This document shows positions 9,179 through 16,688 of a DNA stretch of 22,494 nucleotides, in pieces (position 1 is the first letter of the stretch; each line of letters starts with the position of its first letter). Both the position numbers and the translations under genes were made by a program. Below the pieces are notes generated by a model. It saw only the letters and a list, made by a program, of their open reading frames with translations. It ran no database searches and had not been told where the DNA came from. The stretch is from CALARM01 sp040217695 (lineage in GTDB: Bacteria; Vulcanimicrobiota; SpSt-956; JAKJGF01): positions 1 to 22,494 of the forward strand of contig JBEHWO010000064.1 in assembly GCA_040217695.1 (NCBI GenBank), read 5' to 3'.

Positions 9179-9997
9179 ATGAACGAGCCAGTAAAAATTC
9201 TGTTTGTAGATGATGAGAGAAATGTTCTTAAAGCCATAGAAAGGCTTTTTATGGATGATGATTATGAAATACTTACTGCAAATTCAGGAGAAGAGGGACT
9301 TTCTGTTCTTGAAAATGAATATCCTGTTCATCTGGTAATAAGTGATTATAAGATGCCGGGAATGAACGGAGTGGAATTCCTCCGGCATGTTTTCCGTAAG
9401 TGGCCCGATACTGTAAGGATTGTTTTTTCAGGTTATGCGGATACTGCGTCCATCGTTGAGGCAATAAATGAAGGGCAGATATATAAATTTATACCGAAAC
9501 CGTGGAATGATGATGATTTAAAAATTACTATAGCCAATTCCATAGAATGGTATTGTCTTAATAAGAAAAACCTGAAACTTGCAGAGGAACTCAGAGAAAA
9601 GAACAGAGAACTTATGGACTTGAATGCAAATCTTGAAAGGATAGTTTCAGAAAGGACCTCTGAACTTATATTTCAGAACAGAGTTCTTTCAATAGCTCAG
9701 AATATACTGGATCTGTTACCTGTAGGAGTAACAGGTATAGATATGGATGACATGATAGTACAATGTAACAGGAAAGCAATGGATTTTTTCGGAGATACAG
9801 GAAGGATTATGATAGGTACAGACAGAAGGGATATATTTGAAGAAGATTTAAATAATTTTACAGACAGAGTTATCCGGAATAAATATCTCCGGGAAATAAT
9901 GTTATTAAACGGTAAATCTATTAAAATCAGTGGCGTATTTATGCAGAGTCCTGACGGACAGGAAGGGATTATACTGGTTTTTGACGAAGTATATTAA
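9179..9997 (+). CDS. REC-coiled-coil-PAS response regulator without effector domain
   Basis: This 272-residue protein has a receiver (about 5-122) with D10-D11, acceptor D56 and K107-P. The receiver has the SDYKMPGMNG and FIPKPW signatures typical of RpfG-type regulators that carry HD-GYP outputs. A coiled coil (about 135-165) leads to a small PAS-like domain (about 168-272), which replaces the HD-GYP. No catalytic or DNA-binding domain is present. It probably works as a phosphorylation- and ligand-dependent adaptor, possibly pairing through its coiled coil with the REC-HD-GYP protein encoded 21 bases downstream, whose receiver is similar. It is the first gene of the module enclosed by the inverted repeats. 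The start has AGGAGA nine bases upstream. The frame is intact, and the end is the end of a PAS sheet, so I do not think it is truncated. Confidence 0.9.
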   Translation: MNEPVKILFVDDERNVLKAIERLFMDDDYEILTANSGEEGLSVLENEYPVHLVISDYKMPGMNGVEFLRHVFRKWPDTVRIVFSGYADTASIVEAINEGQIYKFIPKPWNDDDLKITIANSIEWYCLNKKNLKLAEELREKNRELMDLNANLERIVSERTSELIFQNRVLSIAQNILDLLPVGVTGIDMDDMIVQCNRKAMDFFGDTGRIMIGTDRRDIFEEDLNNFTDRVIRNKYLREIMLLNGKSIKISGVFMQSPDGQEGIILVFDEVY

Positions 9998-10018
9998 ATC
10001 TTTAACGAGGTGTGAAAA

Positions 10019-11329
10019 ATGAATGAAACTTCTATGCTTCCCAAAATATTGATTATTGATGATGAATTAAATATATTAAGAAGCCTGAGAAGATTGCTGG
10101 AAGATGAAGGATTAAATATTACGACTGCTTCTTCAGGTAAAGAAGCTATGAGAGTAATGAATGACAAAAAAGACATTGCTGTTATTGTTTCAGATATGTG
10201 CATGCCCGGTATGACAGGGGTGGAATTACTTGAAGAGGCAAGAAAGATATTACCTGATACAATAAGGATAATGCTTACAGGTTATTCTGACATAAAGGTT
10301 GCCATTGCTGCAATAAACAGGGGCGGAGCTTACAGATATATATCCAAGCCATGGGATGATGAGGAATTTATCTGTGTCATAAAAGATGCAGTTAAAACAT
10401 ATGATCTCACTAAAGAAAACCAGAGGCTTTCAGAAATTGTAAAGAAGCAGAACGAAGCACTGAAACAATGGAATATGAAACTTGCCAGAATAGTACAGGA
10501 ACAGACTGTAGATATCGTGGCTAAAAACCAGAGATTGAAAGAAAACTTCGATGATACAATCATAGCCTTTTCAAAGCTTCTTGAACTGCGTAACACTTCT
10601 ATCAGAAATCATTCCAAAAATGTCTGTGAAATGTCTGTAAAAATAGCAAGAAAAATGAACCTGCCGGAAGAGGAAATAAAAAATATAAATATAGCTTCTC
10701 TGCTCCATGATATAGGGAAAATAGGTCTCAGTGATCCTCTTCTTACGAAAGATTTCGATGATATGACAGCGAGAGATATGAAAGAATATATGCTTCATCC
10801 AATAAGAGCCCAGGCAGTTATTGATCCTGTAGAAGATCTGAGAGATGCGGGAATACTTATAAGACATCACCATGAAAGATTTAACGGACAGGGTTTTCCT
10901 GATAAATTGATGGGCAAAGATATACCTTTGGGGTCAAGGATTATTGCGGCTGCGGATTTTATGGATAGAACCATGGGAAAATTCAGAGGAGATAACGTAA
11001 TAAGATTTGCTATGAGCAAATTAAAAGAAGAACTTGTAAGGAAATTTGACCCCCAGCTATATCATCTTATTGAAGAAGCAGCAACAGAACTTTATCATGA
11101 ACAATTACCTTCTCCGAGTATTCTTGAACAGGAATTGCATATAGAAGATTTAAAGGCAGGAATGACTCTTTCAAGGGATATTGTAAGCGGAAGCGGCTTT
11201 CCTTTTTTATGGAAAGGTACAGAACTGAATGAAAAATATATAAATGCCATAAAACGTTATTCTATACTGGATCCTTCAAAGGAAGGTATTTTTATAAAAA
11301 CAAAAAAACAGGAGAAACCCGCTGAATGA
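10019..11329 (+). CDS. REC-HD-GYP response regulator, divergent (probable c-di-GMP phosphodiesterase)
   Basis: This 436-residue protein joins a receiver (about 8-125, SDMCMPGMTG acceptor motif, YISKPW) through a coiled coil to an HD-GYP domain (about 180-345). HD-GYP proteins hydrolyse cyclic di-GMP. Visible metal-site residues include H198, H230-D231 (HDIGK), H260, the H283-H285 stretch (HHHE) and the AAAD motif. The GYP signature is changed to GFP (292-294), and the usual RPYR segment after the last aspartate is not evident, so activity is likely but not certain. A C-terminal domain (about 378-430, beginning LHIEDLKAGM) resembles the separate protein encoded next. GAGGTG precedes the ATG. 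The stop overlaps the following ATG (ATGA). This is the only enzyme of second-messenger metabolism in the window and so the best candidate output of the phosphorelay. Confidence 0.9.
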   Translation: MNETSMLPKILIIDDELNILRSLRRLLEDEGLNITTASSGKEAMRVMNDKKDIAVIVSDMCMPGMTGVELLEEARKILPDTIRIMLTGYSDIKVAIAAINRGGAYRYISKPWDDEEFICVIKDAVKTYDLTKENQRLSEIVKKQNEALKQWNMKLARIVQEQTVDIVAKNQRLKENFDDTIIAFSKLLELRNTSIRNHSKNVCEMSVKIARKMNLPEEEIKNINIASLLHDIGKIGLSDPLLTKDFDDMTARDMKEYMLHPIRAQAVIDPVEDLRDAGILIRHHHERFNGQGFPDKLMGKDIPLGSRIIAAADFMDRTMGKFRGDNVIRFAMSKLKEELVRKFDPQLYHLIEEAATELYHEQLPSPSILEQELHIEDLKAGMTLSRDIVSGSGFPFLWKGTELNEKYINAIKRYSILDPSKEGIFIKTKKQEKPAE

Positions 11330-11655
11330 AAATAATTTCCATAGAAGAAATAACAGAAGATATGGTCATAGCACAGGATATATACAGTTCTTCTTCCCAG
11401 CGTCTTGTGGCAAAAGGAACTGTTGTAAGTGATTCTTTAAAAAAAAGCCTTCTTCGTTATAATATAACCAGGGTACCCGTAGAAGAAGCAAGAAAAAAAA
11501 GAGTATTTTCAAAAGAAGAAGTAGAAAAAGCAGAAGAAGCAATAAAAGAAGAAGTTCTCAGGAGATTCCGTGGATTTCCTTCTGACTCCATGAATATCCT
11601 TCTGTTCAATGAAATTTTGAGAATAGAAGCAAGGGAGAAACTCGATAGTGAATAA
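11326..11655 (+). CDS. Small free-standing HD-GYP accessory-type domain protein
   Basis: This 109-residue soluble protein begins ISIEEITEDMVIAQDIY and continues with an AKGT turn and a RYNITRVPV strand. That pattern matches the C-terminal domain of the preceding HD-GYP protein (IEDLKAGMTLSRDI, WKGTEL, KRYSI). Domains of this kind, with the pattern M-x-(L/I)-(A/S)-x-D-(I/V) and then K-G-T, are commonly attached to HD-GYP proteins. Here the domain is a separate product with a helical, highly charged tail (about 60-109). It has no visible catalytic residues. It is coupled on both sides: four bases of overlap with the HD-GYP gene and eight with the HDOD gene. It probably binds one of those proteins or a small ligand. 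I do not know a named family for it. Confidence 0.75.
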   Translation: MKIISIEEITEDMVIAQDIYSSSSQRLVAKGTVVSDSLKKSLLRYNITRVPVEEARKKRVFSKEEVEKAEEAIKEEVLRRFRGFPSDSMNILLFNEILRIEAREKLDSE

Positions 11656-12517
11656 AATAAACACACTTAAAATAAAGGATCTTCCGGTGTTTCCCGATAT
11701 ACTGCTGAATCTCAATCGTGTTCTCCACAGCAAATCCGTTACTATAGATACAGTAAACACTATAATTGAAAGAGATCCTGCCCTTACTGCAAAAATTCTT
11801 AAGCTTGCCAATTCAAGCTACTACGGTCTTTCATACATGGTAGGCACACTGAAAAAAGCCATCACTGTCCTTGGCTTCAATACAATAAGAAATCTTGCAG
11901 TAACAGTTTCAGTATCAGGCATATTTACCGCAAACACCAGCCGGTCTGTTGATGTTCAGAAACTATGGCATCACAGTATCGGCTGTGCCATTGCTTCGAA
12001 ATCACTCCTTACTGGAAAAAATCCTCTTATACAGGAAAAAGCTTTTATGGGGGGTATTCTTCATGATATTGGCAAGATAATTATTCTCCTTAATTTTCCT
12101 GAAGATACAAAAAAGATCATAGAGAAGATAAGGGGGAATAAACTATTAACAGAGAGTGAAGCAGAAAGAGAATTACTCGGATTTGATCATGCCGACCTTG
12201 GCAGTTTTATTGCAGAGAAATGGCATTTCCCGAAAGAACTCGCCTGCAGTATAAGTCTTCATCATAATCCGGAACAATTCCCTTCCTTTACCGGTAAACT
12301 GGAAAACAGAGAGGAAGCAGAATTACTCGTATACACTATATATACAGGCAATCAGATAGCAAAAGCCATGGCTTTAGGCACAAGTTCCGATCCTCTTGTA
12401 AGTAATATTAATCCCACTGCATGGCAGAAACTCGGCATAACGGAAAAAGATTTACCTTCAGTTATATTGAAGATAAAAGAAAATTTTAAAGAGGTAATTG
12501 ATTCGTGGAATATGTGA
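11648..12517 (+). CDS. HDOD domain protein
   Basis: This 289-residue protein is a full HDOD domain (about 5-210), a non-standard HD fold found in bacterial signalling proteins and usually thought to act through protein contacts. Signatures visible are the N-terminal LPVFPDILLNL segment, the RDPALTAKILKLANSSYYG motif, HDIGKI with H139-D140, FDHADLG, and SLHHNPE. Unlike many HDOD proteins, it keeps the HD pair and the later histidines, so residual metal binding is possible. It starts at GTG 11648, eight bases inside the previous gene, with GGGAG about ten bases upstream. It lies last in the REC-PAS / HD-GYP / accessory / HDOD module. Its TGA stop is part of the first heptamer (GTGAGCA) of the following repeat array. 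A role as the partner of the HD-GYP protein is inferred from position only. Confidence 0.9.
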   Translation: MNKINTLKIKDLPVFPDILLNLNRVLHSKSVTIDTVNTIIERDPALTAKILKLANSSYYGLSYMVGTLKKAITVLGFNTIRNLAVTVSVSGIFTANTSRSVDVQKLWHHSIGCAIASKSLLTGKNPLIQEKAFMGGILHDIGKIIILLNFPEDTKKIIEKIRGNKLLTESEAERELLGFDHADLGSFIAEKWHFPKELACSISLHHNPEQFPSFTGKLENREEAELLVYTIYTGNQIAKAMALGTSSDPLVSNINPTAWQKLGITEKDLPSVILKIKENFKEVIDSWNM

Positions 12518-12583
12518 GCAGTAACCAGTTATCAGTAACCAGTTACCAGTTATCAGTTACCAGTTATCAGTTACCAGTTATCA
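12514..12583. repeat. Heptamer array GTTAYCA
   Basis: Ten consecutive 7-base units run without a break: GTGAGCA, then alternating GTTACCA, GTTATCA and GTAACCA. The complement reads TGRTAAC. The first unit overlaps the HDOD gene stop codon. This array lies between that gene and composite copy B. Confidence 0.9.
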
Positions 12584-12598
12584 ACTTATATGAGAATC

Positions 12599-12751
12599 GT
12601 GACGCGTAACGCGTAACGCGTGACGGGTGGATCGTGATGCGTAATTTGCGTGACGCGTGATACGTGATGCGTGTTTTACCGTTACCGGGCACCCACAGTG
12701 GGTCGATCCTACTCACTTTTCACGACTCACGACTCACTGCTCATTGCTCAC
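12599..12751 (+). repeat. Composite heptamer element, copy B (forward orientation)
   Basis: In order: GTGACGC, two GTAACGC, GTGACGG, GTGGATC, GTGATGC, then more GTRANNN units to 12677; a core at 12678-12709; then six units of the complementary form (TTTTCAC, GACTCAC, TGCTCAC) at 12710-12751. The core holds ACCCACAGTGGGT, and on the complement it matches the core of copy A (CGACCCACTGTGG and CGGTAAAACACGCATCAC), but its hairpin arms are degenerate. The unit lies between convergent genes and its right end encodes the last residues and the stop of the minus-strand kinase gene. I see no T-tract terminator for either operon here. Confidence 0.85.
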
Positions 12752-13864
12752 AGGAAAAAGTAACTTTATTTCTGTTCCCTTTCCTCTGATACTTTCTACC
12801 CTTATTGTGCCTTTGTGATTTTTAACAATTCCATAAACTGCGGCAAGTCCGAGGCCTCTGCCTGTAAATTTTGTAGTAAAAAAGGGATCGAAAATTTTGT
12901 TGATAAATTCTTCCTCTATGCCACAACCTGTATCTTTTACAGCCAGATACGCATAAATTCCTTCATATTCTCTTTTAATATGACATTCAGACAGATAATC
13001 TCTGTTACAAGCCATAGAACCTGTTTTTACCGTAATAATTCCTTCTTTATCCCCGATAGATTCAGAAGAATTGATAACAAGATTGATAAGGCTCTGCCCT
13101 ATTAATCCCGTATCAACCATAACCTGAGGCAGATCCGATTGAAAATCGTATATTAATAATATCTTTTTAGAAACAGATAATTTTAATAATTCAGATACTT
13201 CTTTAACCACATTGTTAATATCTTTTCTCTCCGGTGAAGACTGTCCATGGCCTGAATAATCCAGTATTTTTGAAGTTATAAGAGAAGCTCTTTCACAGAG
13301 ATTTATAATTCGGCGATTATTTTCTGCCAGAGTGGAATTTGCAGGGATTTCCATCAGAGACATATCGGCACAGCCGATGATTCCCATAAGTATATTATTA
13401 AAATTATGGGCTATTCCTCCGGCCATAACGGCCAGACTTTCAAATTTCTCTTTTTCTCTGACCATTTGTTCCATATATCTCATATTCAGATGAGTGGACA
13501 CTCTCGCTATTACTTCTTCCTTTCTTGCAGGTTTTATAATATAATCCACACCTCCTGCTTCAAATCCCTTAAGTATACTGGATATATCAGCAAGAGCACT
13601 CATAAAAATTACAGGAATATTTTTACTTTCCTCTTTTGCTTTTAATCTCTTACATACTTCAAAACCATCCATTTCCGGCATTACAATATCCAGGATAATA
13701 ATATCAAATGTTTCATTTTCCAGGAATTTCAATGCCCTCTGTCCGCTCTGGGCCACAAAAATTCTGGCATTAAAATCATCCAGATAATCAAAAAGAACAC
13801 TCAAATTTGCCGGCTGATCATCTACAATTAAAATCTTTGCATTTCTGATAATATCGTTATTCAT
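12734..13864 (-). CDS. REC-HisKA-HATPase kinase with variant H-box
   Basis: This compact soluble protein of 376 residues has an N-terminal receiver (about 8-125; D15-D16, acceptor D59 in LDIVMPEMDG, K111-P), a DHp domain (about 140-215) and an ATPase domain (about 250-370; N-box, DTGCGIE, FDPFFTTKFTGRGLGL). The H-box reads AHNFNNIL with H153. An asparagine follows the histidine where most kinases of this type have aspartate or glutamate, a residue that helps in catalysis, so autokinase or phosphatase activity may be altered. The gene starts three bases after the larger kinase gene upstream, and no good ribosome-binding site is seen, which suggests coupling. The last residues (VSNEQ) and the TGA come from the heptamer array of copy B. 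The receiver probably controls the kinase core. Confidence 0.92.
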   Translation of the reverse strand: MNNDIIRNAKILIVDDQPANLSVLFDYLDDFNARIFVAQSGQRALKFLENETFDIIILDIVMPEMDGFEVCKRLKAKEESKNIPVIFMSALADISSILKGFEAGGVDYIIKPARKEEVIARVSTHLNMRYMEQMVREKEKFESLAVMAGGIAHNFNNILMGIIGCADMSLMEIPANSTLAENNRRIINLCERASLITSKILDYSGHGQSSPERKDINNVVKEVSELLKLSVSKKILLIYDFQSDLPQVMVDTGLIGQSLINLVINSSESIGDKEGIITVKTGSMACNRDYLSECHIKREYEGIYAYLAVKDTGCGIEEEFINKIFDPFFTTKFTGRGLGLAAVYGIVKNHKGTIRVESIRGKGTEIKLLFPVSNEQ

Positions 13865-13867
13865 TAT

Positions 13868-16594
13868 TCATGACCCAGTTCCATCTCCCGGCTCTATATC
13901 TTTACTGATATAATTTTCCAGCAGTTTATTTACCCTCTCAAGTTCAAATCCGTCAATTAAATTTTTCACTTTTTTATAAAAAGGTTCATATGAGTTATCC
14001 AGAGATTTAACCCTTTCCAGCTCCTTTTTCATAGCTTTGAAATCACCTTTTTCACTTATATGAAACAGATTTTTCACAATATCCGCCGGTATCCGGATGT
14101 TATCATATTCAGGCGATTTCCCCTTGAATGTTGTATCAATGTCTGTGCTTATTTCTCCTTCATGACAGTCCCTGTCAGCAGTTATATGAGGTACCAGTTC
14201 CATTTCAAACCAGAATTTACTTCCTTTACCGCATGTGCTCTCTACATTCAGCTTACTTCCCATAAGCTCTGCCAGTTCACGACTGATAGAGAGCCCGAGA
14301 CCGCTGCCTTCGGTTTTTTTCAGATGTCCCGATAATTGCTGAAAAGGGGAAAATATTATATCCAGATTTTCTTCCGGTATTCCAATCCCTGTATCTTCCA
14401 CCTGAAATCTAATATTTTTATCCTTTTTGTTCACTTTTAGACCTATACTTCCGTAATGAGTAAATTTAACGGCATTACTGAGAAGATTAAGTAAAATCTG
14501 GCTTATCTTTTTCTCATCCCCTGTTACATAACCCGGTAAATCATCATCATATTCAACATTGAAGAGGAGATTTTTCTCCATAGTCTTCACTTCTATCATA
14601 CGTTCGATCATATGGAGCATTTTTTTCAGGTCAAAGGGATATTTCAGAATTTCCATTTTTCTGGCTTCTATCCTGGAAATATCCAGTATGTCATTAATTA
14701 AGGCCAGTAAATGAACACCGCTTTTTTCTATGATACCTATTCCTCTTTTCTGATTTTCTGTCAATTTTTCATCTCCCATAAGTAACCTGGCATAACCCAG
14801 TATGGAATTCAGAGGTGTTCTTAATTCATGACTTATATTGGACAGAAGTTCACTTTTAGCTCTGTTTGACGCCTCTGCAACATCTCTTGCCATTGTATGT
14901 TCTATTAATTCCCTCTCTGCTTTTTTTCTCTCAGTAATATCTTCAACCATCTCTATTGCTGCTTTTATGGTTCCATCTTTATCTCTGACAGGCGAAGAAA
15001 TGATTCTGTAAGTTATCGTCTTCTCCCCTGCCGGTGTTTCAGTGAATGACTCATAAACCTGTCCGTCCTGAAGTGTTCTGTATGTCGGGCAATAAGAACA
15101 TATATTTTCCCGGGGAGGATTATTAAATTTTTTATAACAGACAGGTTTTGCAGAAACATCTATATGAGGGAACCATGATTTCATCTGTTTATTCAAAGCG
15201 AGTATCTCCATATCAGGGCTTATGAGTGCCACACCTATGCCTATATTATCAACAAGACCCCTGTATTTTTCTTCACTTTCTTTTAACATGTCTTCCGCTT
15301 TCTTTCGTTCGTTTTCTTCTCTGTTTCTTTCCAGTCTGGCATTCAATACAGGCGCTATGAAGCTTGCAATAACTTCAAGGAATTTTATATCTTCTTCTTT
15401 ATAATCTGTCTCCCTGTTTGCCAGAGCCAGCAGTCCTGTTGTTTTATTCTTATAAACAATGGGAACTGTGACAGCTCTGAAAATAGGTATATGACCTTCC
15501 GGAACAGACAGAGGTACATTGGAACAGAGTGTCTTCCCCTCCATAAGAGATCTGCCCCAGATACCTCCCCAGTGTTTTCTGTAGAAAATAATATGTTTAT
15601 CCGGCACCTCACATACATCCCATATACGCCCTATCATAGAGGAAGGCACAAAATCTCCGTCATCATTGATAAATCCAAATAATCCATATTTACTGTCCAG
15701 AGATTTCAGGATAATATCCAGAACCTCTCCGTATATGTCGTCATCTTTAACGGTAAGGAACACTCTGGCTATAAGATTTATAACATCCAGTTCATGTTCT
15801 GATTTCTTTAAAACTTCCTCCATATGTTTACGTTTCGTAATATCCACTCCGAGAATGGAGAACATTTTAACATGACCTTCCCTGTTTAATATGGGATTTA
15901 CATGATTATACATATGAACTCCCATTCTCTCATCTTCAAACCTTAATATTTCCCCTGAAAGAAGGGCTTTATTCATCATTTTCAATCTTTTTTCTCTCAC
16001 ATGCGCCGGTAACAGTTCATAAACATTTTTGCCTTTTATATCATCTGCTTCACATCCGAGCCTTTTTGCCATAGTTTCATTTGCAATAATAACAGTGCCT
16101 TTCGTATCCATTAAGAAAAAGGATTCCGGATTTCCATTTATTATAATACTTAATATTTCTTCGCTGTTTATAAAATTGTCTTCTATTTTATTTAATTCCC
16201 ACGGCATTTCTCCTGATTTTTTTTGCTTTTCCTTCATGGCTCTTTTCAATGCAAATCCCAGCCGGTACAGACGATTTTTCAATATATAATCTGCAGCGCC
16301 TCCTTTTATGGCTTCAACTGCAGCCTCTTCTCCCGGAACTACTGATATAAATATAAAAGGTATGTGAGGGCACTTATTTTCCACTATCTTCAATATTTCC
16401 ATAGAGTCAGAACCGGGAAGAATATAGTCAGAAAGGATAATGTCAAAGGTATTTTTCTCAATGGCAGAAATAAAATCGTTTTTTTTATTTACAGTGGTTA
16501 TCTCAAAATCAATTCCTTCTTCCAGAAGAACTTCTCTGGCCGATCCTGACGCAGACAGTTTGTCTTCCAGATAAAGGATATGAATAGCAGACAT
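13868..16594 (-). CDS. REC-PAS-GAF-PAS histidine kinase with Cys-motif PAS and C-terminal helical domain
   Basis: I place the start at the ATG at 16594 because AAAGGAG precedes it by about eight bases. A longer frame from 16654 would add 20 residues encoded partly by a heptamer repeat. The 908-residue product has a receiver (about 4-120; acceptor D56, but DYILKN where K-P is usual), a PAS (about 145-265), a GAF (about 275-432) like that of the kinase at 5153, and a second PAS (about 445-557) carrying C486, C499 and C502 in a CPTYRTLQDG context. The DHp is NISHELRTPLN with H589. The ATPase domain (about 690-805) has DTGIGIP and EGSGLGLS, the BarA/ArcB-like type. A C-terminal helical domain (about 835-905) resembles the small domain found at the ends of some hybrid kinases and lacks an obvious HPt histidine. 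It is soluble, in one operon with the genes on either side. Confidence 0.92.
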   Translation of the reverse strand: MSAIHILYLEDKLSASGSAREVLLEEGIDFEITTVNKKNDFISAIEKNTFDIILSDYILPGSDSMEILKIVENKCPHIPFIFISVVPGEEAAVEAIKGGAADYILKNRLYRLGFALKRAMKEKQKKSGEMPWELNKIEDNFINSEEILSIIINGNPESFFLMDTKGTVIIANETMAKRLGCEADDIKGKNVYELLPAHVREKRLKMMNKALLSGEILRFEDERMGVHMYNHVNPILNREGHVKMFSILGVDITKRKHMEEVLKKSEHELDVINLIARVFLTVKDDDIYGEVLDIILKSLDSKYGLFGFINDDGDFVPSSMIGRIWDVCEVPDKHIIFYRKHWGGIWGRSLMEGKTLCSNVPLSVPEGHIPIFRAVTVPIVYKNKTTGLLALANRETDYKEEDIKFLEVIASFIAPVLNARLERNREENERKKAEDMLKESEEKYRGLVDNIGIGVALISPDMEILALNKQMKSWFPHIDVSAKPVCYKKFNNPPRENICSYCPTYRTLQDGQVYESFTETPAGEKTITYRIISSPVRDKDGTIKAAIEMVEDITERKKAERELIEHTMARDVAEASNRAKSELLSNISHELRTPLNSILGYARLLMGDEKLTENQKRGIGIIEKSGVHLLALINDILDISRIEARKMEILKYPFDLKKMLHMIERMIEVKTMEKNLLFNVEYDDDLPGYVTGDEKKISQILLNLLSNAVKFTHYGSIGLKVNKKDKNIRFQVEDTGIGIPEENLDIIFSPFQQLSGHLKKTEGSGLGLSISRELAELMGSKLNVESTCGKGSKFWFEMELVPHITADRDCHEGEISTDIDTTFKGKSPEYDNIRIPADIVKNLFHISEKGDFKAMKKELERVKSLDNSYEPFYKKVKNLIDGFELERVNKLLENYISKDIEPGDGTGS

Positions 16595-16625
16595 AACATT
16601 ATCTCCTTTTACCATTTCATAACCC

Positions 16626-16646
16626 GTAATGCGTGACGGGAGAAGC
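16626..16646 (+). repeat. Heptamer fragment GTAATGC-GTGACGG
   Basis: Two or three units in the 94-base gap between the two minus-strand kinase genes. The GTGACGG-GAG junction is the same as in the composite element at the right end of the window, so this looks like a remnant of it. CCCGT at 16623 and ACGGG at 16636 could form a weak hairpin. Confidence 0.6.
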
Positions 16647-16688
16647 TTATGCACACAATACTATGAGAGTGATCAGGAAATCCCGGTG

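Noticed and set aside
9179..9997. Truncated HD-GYP gene
   Set aside because: The PAS-like domain runs to a natural end, the frame is intact, and no HD-GYP remnant follows before the next gene.
11326..11655. PilZ-type c-di-GMP receptor
   Set aside because: No RxxxR or (D/N)xSxxG motif is present. Similarity is to the C-terminal domain of the adjacent HD-GYP protein.
12815..13645. Plus-strand ORFs across the minus-strand kinase genes
   Set aside because: They lack recognisable domains and ribosome-binding sites and lie opposite well-supported coding sequence.
16595..16654. Upstream ATG at 16654 for the REC-PAS-GAF-PAS kinase
   Set aside because: The extra 20 residues are coded partly by a heptamer fragment and contain the Shine-Dalgarno that serves the ATG at 16594. 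The receiver fold begins at the latter.
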